Below are positions 8,722 to 18,400 of a DNA stretch of 64,000 bases, piece after piece (the stretch's first letter is position 1; each line of letters opens with the position of its first letter). Source of the DNA: Neorhizobium huautlense (lineage in GTDB: Bacteria; Pseudomonadota; Alphaproteobacteria; Rhizobiales; Rhizobiaceae). The translations under genes and the position numbers were made by a program. The notes below the pieces were generated by a model. The model saw only the letters and a program-made list of their open reading frames with translations. It ran no database searches and was not told the origin of the DNA. Where the stretch lies: contig NZ_PVBM01000007.1 of assembly GCF_002968575.1 (NCBI RefSeq), positions 124,001 through 188,000 of the forward strand, written 5' to 3'.

Positions 8722-10082
8722 GCGATCCGTTATCAATCTTTCTTATCGATGATGACAGGGACCTTCTGCGGGCCACCCGGCAAACACTTGAGCTTGCGGG
8801 GTTCAAGGTTTCGGCCTTTTCGGTGGCAAGTGAAGCACTTTCTGCTCTTGAGGGCGATCTCATGGGCGCGGTCGTTTCCGACATACGCATGCCGCACATC
8901 GACGGGTTGCAGCTCTTCAGGCGCGTACAGGAAGAAGATGAGGACCTGCCGGTGATCCTGATCACCGGCCACGGCGATATTCCGATGGCCGTGAAGGCCA
9001 TGCAGGACGGCGCCTATGACTTCATTACCAAGCCGTTTGCGACCGAAAGGCTGGTCCAAGCAGTCAAAAGAGCGGTAGAAAAGCGCCGCCTCATTTTGGA
9101 AAACAGGGTCTTGCGCCAGGCAGCCGATCAAGCACGCGACGACCTGCCGCTGATCGGGCAGACGCCGACCATGGAGCGGCTGCGTCGAACTTTGCGGCAG
9201 ATCGCCGACACCGAGGTCGACGTGCTTGTTACGGGCGAAACCGGCAGCGGCAAAGAAGTCGTCGCCAGCCTGCTGCATCGATGGAGCCGTAGAGCATCCG
9301 GCAACTTTGTTGCGCTCAATTGCGGAGCTCTGCCTGAGACGGTCATGGAAAGCGAGCTCTTCGGCCACGAAGCCGGCGCCTTTACGGGAGCGCAGAAGAA
9401 GCGCGTCGGACGCATCGAGCATGCGAACGGCGGCACGCTTTTCCTGGACGAAATCGAGAGCATGCCGCCATCGACCCAGATACAGATGCTGCGCGTTCTG
9501 GAGATGCGGGAAGTGACGCCCCTCGGAACCAATGAAGTCCGGCCCGTTGACCTTCGCGTTGTCGCCGCCGCAAAGGTGGATCTTGGAGACCCGCAACGGC
9601 GTGGGGATTTTCGCGAGGATCTATATTACCGGCTCAACGTTGTGACGATCTCCATTCCGCCGCTTAGGGAGCGCCGCGACGACATTCCGCTCCTCTTTGG
9701 CCATTTTGCCGAGCGTGCGGCTACTCGCTTCAAACGAGAGGTTCCGGCGATCTCGTCGGCCGTTCATCGCCATTTGCGGGATCATGATTGGCCCGGCAAC
9801 GTGCGCGAGCTGTCACATTTTGCAGAGCGTTTCATCCTTGGCGTTGAGCAGTTGCCGGCAAAGCTCCCTCTGTTGGAGACAGAAACGGCCGAGACGCTTT
9901 CCTTGCCCGAACGGATGGACCGCTATGAAGCCAACATCATCCGGGAGGCGCTCGATTCCAATGGAGGCGACGTCCGCCGTACGATCGCGGAACTCGGCAT
10001 ACCACGCAAGACGTTCTACGATAAGCTCCAGCGCCACGGCATCGTCCGCAGCCGATTTGCAGCCAAATCCGGGCAGCTTTAG
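8718..10082 (+). CDS. dctD: Sigma-54-dependent response regulator DctD
   Basis: This is a 454-residue NtrC-type activator of dctA. The receiver domain (about 1-120) has the phosphorylation site D55 in VVSDIRMP and the conserved K105 (TKP). The AAA+ domain (about 145-380) has Walker A GETGSGKE (173-180) and the sigma-54-contacting GAFTGA loop (220-225). A Fis-type helix-turn-helix near 425-447 would bind the palindromes in the dctA-dctB intergenic region. The start codon overlaps the end of dctB (ATGA). The downstream neighbour rkpH converges on it across 40 bp without an obvious terminator. Confidence 0.95.
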   Translation: MSDPLSIFLIDDDRDLLRATRQTLELAGFKVSAFSVASEALSALEGDLMGAVVSDIRMPHIDGLQLFRRVQEEDEDLPVILITGHGDIPMAVKAMQDGAYDFITKPFATERLVQAVKRAVEKRRLILENRVLRQAADQARDDLPLIGQTPTMERLRRTLRQIADTEVDVLVTGETGSGKEVVASLLHRWSRRASGNFVALNCGALPETVMESELFGHEAGAFTGAQKKRVGRIEHANGGTLFLDEIESMPPSTQIQMLRVLEMREVTPLGTNEVRPVDLRVVAAAKVDLGDPQRRGDFREDLYYRLNVVTISIPPLRERRDDIPLLFGHFAERAATRFKREVPAISSAVHRHLRDHDWPGNVRELSHFAERFILGVEQLPAKLPLLETETAETLSLPERMDRYEANIIREALDSNGGDVRRTIAELGIPRKTFYDKLQRHGIVRSRFAAKSGQL

Positions 10083-10122
10083 AATCAGACGTACCCAGCC
10101 TTGCGATAGAGAGATTAAATCA

Positions 10123-10908
10123 TCACATCAGCCGGCGCTGATACCACCACAGCAGAAACGGCTTGATCAGAGAACCGAAGAAGCCGAGGGCGGTGATCGA
10201 GAACCCGAAATAGACCTTGGACCTGCGCCGATCGATGCCATCGACAATACGCTCCGCAACGGCCTTTGCGGTCCAGGGCAGAGCTTTGCCCATCAGCAGT
10301 TGCGCCTCGGCGGGGCGTTTGGCCAATTCCCGCTCGAACTGCGGCGTGAACGTGTCGGGAGGAAAGCAGATCGAGACGCAGATGCCCGATCCCGCCGCCT
10401 CAGATGCAAGGGCTTCGACAAAACCAACCAGTGCGGATTTGGAGGCGCAATAGGCCGTGTAACCATAAAGACCGATGAGCGCTGCACCGGACGAGACAAC
10501 CATGATGCGCCCCTGTCCGCGCCGCTTCATTTCCGGATAAACGGCACGGACTGCGCTGACAACGCCCAGGAGATTGACCGTCACCTGTTCGGTAAAAGCG
10601 GCGCTGGAAAGCGCTTCGAATCGTCCTGGTTCAACGACACCTGCCGATGCGACCAACACGTCGCACGGGCCTAGCGTCGCCTCGGCGGAGCTGATTGCGC
10701 TTAAGACCTCGTTCTCGACGCCTACATCGGCCGTGGCGATGTAGACATCCGTCTCCGACATTTCGTTAGTTGAAAGCAGCTCCTGCCTGGCCAGTTCAAG
10801 TCTCGCCGGATCTCGGGCGATGAGCGTCAGACGTGCGCCGCGGGCTGCATAGAGCCGTGCGACATCGAGCCCGATGCCGCTCGATCCACCAGTAACGATG
10901 ACGTGCAT
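10123..10908 (-). CDS. rkpH: RkpH, short-chain reductase similar to 3-ketodihydrosphingosine reductase
   Basis: This is a 261-residue SDR with the nucleotide-binding motif TGGSSGIG (6-13), a catalytic serine in the VVSSGAA strand and the YCASK motif. After the active site it reads CFPPDTFTPQF, which parallels the YPPDTDTPGF region of eukaryotic 3-ketodihydrosphingosine reductases. The C-terminus is hydrophobic (about the last 25 residues) and may sit on the membrane. RkpH is known from Sinorhizobium K-antigen genetics; its exact reaction is unproven. The start at 10908 has GAGAGG upstream. It is the last gene of rkpA-rkpG-rkpH and probably reduces the ketone made by RkpG. The usual rkpI does not follow; dctD does. 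Confidence 0.88.
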   Translation of the reverse strand: MHVIVTGGSSGIGLDVARLYAARGARLTLIARDPARLELARQELLSTNEMSETDVYIATADVGVENEVLSAISSAEATLGPCDVLVASAGVVEPGRFEALSSAAFTEQVTVNLLGVVSAVRAVYPEMKRRGQGRIMVVSSGAALIGLYGYTAYCASKSALVGFVEALASEAAGSGICVSICFPPDTFTPQFERELAKRPAEAQLLMGKALPWTAKAVAERIVDGIDRRRSKVYFGFSITALGFFGSLIKPFLLWWYQRRLM

Positions 10909-10972
10909 GAACCCTCTCGTCCGGCGCCGCCGAGACACCCAGCGCTATTGTATGGATAAGTATCAGCGCGGC

Positions 10973-12403
10973 CTAAGCTTCACCAGTGGCCTGAAACAGC
11001 GGCGAAAGCTTCATCACCTTGTCCATATCAAGCGACGCCAGACCGAAATTGCGATCCTTCAGATCCTTGAGCCTGCGGGCCGTAACCTCCACCGAATGGC
11101 GGATCTGGTCTTCGGTGTGATCGCAGGTGATGAAAAACCGGAGCCTTGCCATACCCTCCGGCACCGCGGGATGGATAATCGGCAACACGTTGATCCCCTG
11201 CTCCAGCAGTTCATTGGAAAGCTGCACGGCGCGAAGGGAATCACCCACGATGACGGGCACGACGGAGTAACCTAGGCTGAGGCCGGTATCGAGGCCCGCC
11301 TCCCTGGCGCATTTGAGAAACAGCGCGCCGTTTCGATGCAGTCTCTCTGTGCGTTCCGGCTCGGTGCGCAGAATGTGCAGACCAGAGCGGGCTGCCGCGG
11401 CAAGAACGGGCGCCAGCCCGACGCTGTAGACGAACCCGCCTGCCTCGGCTTTTAGGACGTCGACAAGTGCCTGCGAGCCGGCAATGTATCCGCCACAGCT
11501 CGATGTCGTCTTGGAGAGCGTTCCCATCCAGATATCGACATCGCGGGGATCGGTGCCGAAATGCTCGAAAGTACCCCGCCCTGTCTTGCCCAGCACGCCG
11601 AGTGCATGGGCCTCGTCCACCATCAGCCAGAAACCGTAACGGGACCGCAATTCCATCAGTGCCGGCAGATCGGCAACATCGCCGTCCATGGAATAGACGC
11701 CTTCAACGATAACCAGGATGCGCCGGAAATCAGCGGACAGCGTCCGGAGCACAAATTCCAGATTATCCATATCGTTATGGCGGAAAAGGCGCCGCGTCGC
11801 ACCGGATTGCTTGATGCCTGCCAATGCGCTGTTGTGAATGAACTCGTCGTGGATCACCAGGTCCAACGGCCCCATGAGACAGCTGATCGCGGCAACATTG
11901 GTAAGATACCCGCTCACGAAACAGACGGCGGCATCAACGCCGTATACGGAGGCAAGATCGGCCTCCAGGTCGGTATGCACCGGTCGCTCGCCGGCGACCA
12001 GGCGGCTTGCCGAGGCCGAAATGCCAAAGCGGTCGATGGCCGCTTTGGCCCGTTCCATCGTCTGCGGATCGGTATTGGTCGCCAGATAGTCGTAGGATGC
12101 GAAATTGATGAATTCGCGTCCGCCGATTTCCGTGGTGGCGCCGGCTGCCTTGTCATGCGAACGGTAGAAAGGATTGGCAACGCCGATCATTTCGCCTGCC
12201 ATCCGCTGGACATGCACGCGCTGATATTCCGGCAGCTCGTCAAAGCGTAGTACCTGGCGGACTTGCGGCGCGGGCTGCCGGCTCAGCCGGGCCGCGCGGT
12301 TGCGGCCGGACGTTTCGCTCGCCTGACGCATCTTGTCCAGCAGGCCGCGCTTTCCCTCCACGCCGAGGCCGGCGGAGATTTCGTCGTCCGGACCTTTTTT
12401 CAT
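10973..12403 (-). CDS. rkpG: RkpG, alpha-oxoamine-synthase-type PLP acyltransferase
   Basis: This is a 476-residue fold-type I PLP enzyme of the family that includes 8-amino-7-oxononanoate synthase and serine palmitoyltransferase. These enzymes join an acyl thioester to an amino acid with loss of CO2. The active-site signatures are intact: VDEAHALGVLG, and the PLP-binding K298 in GTLSKTTSS followed by CGGYIAG. An extra N-terminal segment of about 65 residues precedes the catalytic fold. The start codon overlaps the rkpA stop (TGATG), so the two are translationally coupled. RkpG is therefore a good candidate to take the finished chain from the RkpA carrier protein. The amino-acid partner cannot be read from the sequence. 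Confidence 0.92.
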   Translation of the reverse strand: MKKGPDDEISAGLGVEGKRGLLDKMRQASETSGRNRAARLSRQPAPQVRQVLRFDELPEYQRVHVQRMAGEMIGVANPFYRSHDKAAGATTEIGGREFINFASYDYLATNTDPQTMERAKAAIDRFGISASASRLVAGERPVHTDLEADLASVYGVDAAVCFVSGYLTNVAAISCLMGPLDLVIHDEFIHNSALAGIKQSGATRRLFRHNDMDNLEFVLRTLSADFRRILVIVEGVYSMDGDVADLPALMELRSRYGFWLMVDEAHALGVLGKTGRGTFEHFGTDPRDVDIWMGTLSKTTSSCGGYIAGSQALVDVLKAEAGGFVYSVGLAPVLAAAARSGLHILRTEPERTERLHRNGALFLKCAREAGLDTGLSLGYSVVPVIVGDSLRAVQLSNELLEQGINVLPIIHPAVPEGMARLRFFITCDHTEDQIRHSVEVTARRLKDLKDRNFGLASLDMDKVMKLSPLFQATGEA

Positions 12404-15400
12404 CACTGCGTCGCTGCTTTCTGCGGCTGGGTGGTGGAGTGGCTCTTCACCAGCCGGTCAACCACCTCATTTTGAGGCTCAGCCGCATCTTCCGCCTCGT
12501 CATTGTGTTTCGATACACGTTCACGCAAGCGCGTGACGACATCACCGACGGTCGTGTCGTCCCCAACGCCGCTCAAGGGAATATCGAATCCGGTCTTCTG
12601 TTGGAAGCCCATGCCGAGTTCCATGGCCATCAAGCTGTCGAGGCCGATGTCCTTGAGCACCTTGTCAGGTGTGATCGTATCTTCGGTTACCCTAAGGATC
12701 GCCGCAATCTCACCGGCAACGAATTTGTGAAGAATCTGCTGCGCCTCTTCCGCAGATTTGCCGTGGATCAGTTCCTCCAGATCGACGGTATCGCCGTCGG
12801 CAACAGCATTGCCGCTGCCTGCCTGGCGGACAATCGTCTCGAAGATCGCACCCTTAGCAATCGGCAACATGCGGATTGCATTCCAGTCGAGTTCCGCGAT
12901 CATGACGGCTGCGGCGTCGATACGTCCGGTATCCGCCACGATATAACGCTCGACCTGCTCCAGCGCCTCACGCGCCTTCATCGCCGTCTTGCCGATGCGC
13001 TTGGCAAGTATCTCGTTGACTTCAGCGTTGCGAGCAAGGAAGCCGGTGTCCGCGATTGCGCCGAAGCCGACAGCGAGCGCCGGCAGGCCTGCAGCCCGCC
13101 GCTTGCGCGCAAGGCCCTCCAAGTAGCCATTGGCAATAACGTAGTTTGCCTGACCGGGATTGCCGATCATCGTCGTTGCGGAGGAGAAGAGCAGGAAGAG
13201 TTCCAGAGCATCCTTGGAGGTCAAGCGGTGCAGGACTTCGGCACCCCTGACCTTCACGTCTACGACCGGTTTGTTCCGTTCGGGCGTCAGATTCGAGAGC
13301 AATGCGTCATCCAGCACCATGGCCGCATGAATAACGCCCTTCAGCGGCGCTTCGGAGCGTAGAAGCTCAAGCAGCGAAGCGGTTGCCGCTTCGTCCGTGA
13401 TGTCGCAGGGATGAACGGTCGTGTGGACACCCTTCTTTTGCCATTCTGCAATCGCCGCCGTCGTCTCCTCGTCCGCCACGCCGCGGCGCGAGCAGAGCGC
13501 GATACGTCGAGCACCCTTGGCCACCAGCCAGTCTGCCGCCGACAAGCCGAACCCACCGATGCCTCCCGCAACCAGGAAAATGCCCTCGGCCGAGAACCGT
13601 AAGGGCTTCCCTGCAGCGGTAAGCACGTTGTGTTTGCCCGAAACCGGCGGTCGAACAACGATCTTGCCGATGTGACCGGCATTCTGCATCAGACGGAACG
13701 CGGTCCCGATCTCGTCGTGGCCGAAGGCGCGATAGGGAAGCGGCGTCAGCTTCCCATCGGCAAACAGGCGCCCAATTTCAGCAAAGATCTTCTTGGTCAC
13801 TGCCGGCAGGTTGACGAGAAGTTGATCCGCGTCGATCCCGAAGTAACTGATATTGCGCCGGAACGGCCGAAGCCCGATCTTTCGATCGGAATAATAATCG
13901 CGTTTGCCGAGTTCGAGGAAACGGCCGAATGGCTTCACCAGTTCGATGCTTCGCTCCATGGCCTCGGAGAAGAGCGAATTCAGGACAAGATCGACGCCCT
14001 CGCCGTTGGTAATGCTGCGGATATGGGTCACAAAATCCAGCGACCGCGAATCGAAAATGTGATCTGCTCCGAGCGCCTCCAGGAAGCGCCGTTTCTCTAC
14101 CGTACCGGCAGTGGCGATCACGGTTGCGCCCTTCAATTTGGCGATCTGCAGCGCCGCAAGCCCGACCCCGCCCGCGGCGCCATGGATTAGGATTGTCTCG
14201 CCCTTTTCGATATGACCAAGATGCACCATCGCATAATAGGCCGTTAGGAACGCAACCGGGACCGTTGCCGCTGCGGCAAAGTCCATCCGCTCGGGTAATT
14301 TTGTCACGCCGTCGCGGCGAACGCGAACATGCGTGGAGAAGGCCGCCGGCGCGATGCCCATGACCCGGTCGCCGGGCTTGAGATCGGTTACAGCGGGCCC
14401 CACTTCGATCACGCGCCCGGCGAGTTCCATGCCGATTGTAGCGCCGGCAAAACCGTCCTCCAGCGCTTCCTCAGGCAGAAGGCCCATGGCCCACATGACA
14501 TCGCGGAAGTTGAGGCCGGTCGCCTCAACCGCGATCACAACCTCATCCTTATCCGCTCTTGGCAGATCGCACTCTTCCCAGGCGATACTGTCCACGCGGC
14601 CGCTGACGAGCTGTCGGATGGTCGCCGCGGAATAATCGGAAACCATTACATCGGCAGACGGGAACGGACCGACTGCGGCGCGAACTTCACGGAGGCGGTC
14701 ATCGACCAGCATCCACTCGCGATTGGCCGTCGACGCGGAAAACACTTGGCTCAGAACTGAAGACGTGACGGCGCCCTCGGTTTCGGCATCCAGAAGATGG
14801 ACGTCGAAGGTGTCGTATTCGTTCTGCAGGACGCGGGCGAATGCCCAAAGGCCGGCATTGGCTTCATCGGTACGCTCCGCTGCCAGAGGTGATCCGCCAG
14901 GAGCCAGGATGAGTAGCTGTGGTTTTTCGGCTGTCGCAGCGGCATTCCGAAGATGGACCGACAACGCCTCTGCCAGAAGGCCCAGCCGGCGCAGGCGATC
15001 CTGCTCCAGCACAGAGACGTCACGCGTCCCCTTACGCTCGGCAGCGTAGAGCAGACGGAGCTGTTGTCCGTCGGCTCGCGCAAAGGCTTCAGCGAGCGCC
15101 GCTCCGTCGGCCTCGATATCAAGCACCTCGATCTTCGCCTCGCCAACAGCAACGGCTCGGTCGAGAGATTCGTTGAGCACCAATATGGAGCCGATATGGC
15201 CACCTGCGACCGGCTGCTGCGCAGTACCATGCGTCTCGGCCGATGCCAGGATCAGCGCCCCTTCCGGATAGGTCCGCTCCTCCACCTGCGGCTTTTCAAA
15301 GCCCAAGGTGGCGATCATGTCCTCTATCTGACGCGAGGTGCCAAGCTGACCAACAGGGAAATCCGAAGATTGGCTGCCTGCGAACCAACCCTCCGACTGA

Positions 15401-18400
15401 CCGAATACGAAGTCGTTGAACGCAGACGGAGCGCGATCGGCAAAAACGAGAGCAGCACCCCGCTCAGAGGCGGCACGGATCGCCGCCCGCACCCCTTCGT
15501 GGCTCGACAAGAGAGGCTGACTTTGCGTGCCTGCGGACACGATCAAGTCGACAACGGGATGCCCCGCCAGTTTCTCAATTTCCGGCAGGACGATATGGAC
15601 ATCCTGTTCGAAGGCAATTTCCAGCGTGCGGCGGACGCTCTCGCGCGGCTCGGCGATGATCAGCGAGGCGCCGTTCTGCGCGACGACGGCTGCCAGACGG
15701 CGGCTGAAGGCAACAGACGCTGTGCCAACCTCCAGAACGTGACGAATACGACCCTTGCCGGCAACAAGAACGCGCTCGACAGCCTCGAGAATAGTCGAGA
15801 GCCGTCGTTCCGCCAGAGGCGAATGAACGAGGACGTGATCCAGCGTCGCTTCACTGACGGCATCGATCCATCCGGCCTGTTCGGCGTCATCGCGCAGTGC
15901 AGTTACGGACAGACGCTCAATTATCGCTCTGTAGGCGTCATTGACGAGAACCGCCTCTGCCACGCGACCCGCGTTTTCCCGGCATGCCTCCTGCAGGATT
16001 TCGCTCACCGGCGGCAGCGTGAACTCTTTCGGGATGTGCCACTCACCTTCATCCGCCGTCGCAATGCCTGCGTCCTCGAGAATGAACAAGCAGTTGGTCA
16101 GGAACGAACGAAGCAGCGTATCTGCCGGCAGACGTCTTGCCGAAACGATGCCTCGGTGATCTGCCAGCGTCGCCGCGATTTCATGACAGGCTCTATAGAT
16201 CGCGGCATCGAGAAGCAGTGTCGCGTTGTCGGTCGTGCCAGCTGGAAAATTGCCAAATGCTGCGGCAACGCCAGGGCCCAGCTCTCTTACCGACAGAGGA
16301 AGCGAAGCCGGTACCGTTTCATAGTGGAACGCCACGGAAGCCAAAGTATGATGACGGCGCAGCGACGTACGGCGGAAGCGGCAGTCATCAAAGCTTGCTA
16401 CGGTATTGCCGGATGCGTCCAGCATCTGAAAGCGGACCTTGATGGAGAAGCCGCTAAAGCGTTCGATTTCGATCAATGCCTTGGCGATCGGAGCCTTTTT
16501 GCCCGTCACCCGGATCGAGCCGAAGCGGACGGGGATATAGGGGGCTCCCCCTTCATTGCCCGAAAGCTGGTCGAACAGCGCCACCAGGCCGTGGAAGGCG
16601 GCGTCCACCGAAAAGGGGTTGAGGTTATATTCCACGAAGGGATGAGCCGGCTTGCCGGCCTGTTTCAGATTAACCTCGATAAACGTGCGCCCAAACGCCT
16701 CTGCGCTGGAAAGAAGCTGGAACCGAGGACCATATTGAAGCCCGAAACGCTCCGCTGTCCCGTAGGCCAGATCCGATGTTACAAGCTTACCCTCTTCGCC
16801 CGCAGGCCGGTTCATCGGCTTGTCGGCTTCAAAACCGATTGAGTGACGGCTACGGGCAATTGCATGCACGGTCCAGTCATCATTGCTGAGCCGCTCGCGG
16901 GACCGGATTTCGATATCGCCGGTCTCCGGCGATAGCAACGTCGACAGTTCCACGACCCGGTCTTGACGCAATTCCAGCGGCCGAACAATTTCAAGGTTGG
17001 AAATCTCGGCTGAATCCGTGCCGTAATAGCGTTGCGCTGCCGTCACCGCGATTTCGATGAAGCCGCTGCCGGGCAGGATCGGACGCGAATCCACCACATG
17101 CTCGGCGAGATCGGGAAAGAGCCGGGAATCGATGTGGTTCTTCCAATGGGAGGCGTTGGGATCACTACGCCAGCCCAGAAGAGTGTAGGGTTGGCTGGCG
17201 TTGCGGCCGAAGAGATCGATTTCGTCGCTTGTCGCTGGCGTCCTCAGATCCATCGGTTCGAACGGCAGGGTCGGCAAATCGACGGAGGCGTTGCGCTTTC
17301 CGCTATGGCGAGACAGAAGCGGCGATGCGCCGTTGGCGACAGCACGGGCGAAAGACTGCGCCACCGGGTCCCTGCCCGGCATCGGTGTCTCGCGCTGCAG
17401 TGTCGCCGTCACCACGGCCTGCGCTGATTGGCTCTTTGCGATATCGCTGACGTAATTCGAAAGGATCGACCTGGGAGAAATCTCGATGAACAGGTTGCAG
17501 CCCATCTCCAATGCGGCCTCAACGGCGGCTTTGAAGAGGACTGGTTCGCGAACATTGTGCCACCAGTATTCGGCATCCAATCCACGGCCATCCTGAATCG
17601 TGCCAGTCACCGTCGAGACATAGGTGTAGACGCCGGTCTCCGGTTCGATCTGCGGCAGGTCGGCAAGAAAGGCTTCCTTGGCGCTGTCGATGATCGGGTG
17701 ATGGAAGGGATAATTGATGTCCAGGACATGCGCGACGATCTGCGCCTTTCGGGCGGCGTCGCGAAAGGCCTGGATTTCCTCCGTGGGGCCGGAGATGGTC
17801 ACCGAATTCGGAGCATTGATCGCAGCGACACAGACATTGTCAAGACCATGCGATCTGGCAAAGGCAAGCGCAGCCTCGTCGTTCAAGACGACAGCCGCCA
17901 TCTTGCCCTGGCCTGCAAAGAGATCCTGATACCTCGACCGCTTCGCCACGATCGCAACGGCCTCGGCCGCCGTAAGCGCCTTTGCAGCGTAGGCCGCCGC
18001 GATCTCGCCCACCGAGTGACCAAACACGGCTTCCGGTTTGACGCCTAGTGCGACCAGGCAATCGGAAAGTGCTGCTTGCACTGCAAAAAGCAGGGGCTGG
18101 GCAATTTTTGTGTCACCGAGCCTAAGAGCCAGGTCCGGGGAAACGAGCAAATCCGTGAGCTTTTCGCCGAGATGATATTCGAAGAGGGCGCTGAACGACT
18201 GGAAACATTGGCGGAAATGCTGGTTTTCCTGATAGGCCTCGACACCCATTCCGGCCCATTGAGCGCCGTTCCCGGAAAAGACAAAAGCGATTTTCGCGGC
18301 TTGAGACGGAGCCTCGCCGCGTTCTCCCTGGGAGGTTTCTCCGGCCAGGTGGGCCTCGATTGCCCGCAACACGCCGTCAGTATCCTTGGCCTCCACGGCA

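Noticed and set aside
14953-16842. A 629-codon open frame on the plus strand inside rkpA
   Set aside because: It is antisense to a well-supported ketide synthase reading frame, has no recognisable domain, and such long shadow frames are common in GC-rich DNA.
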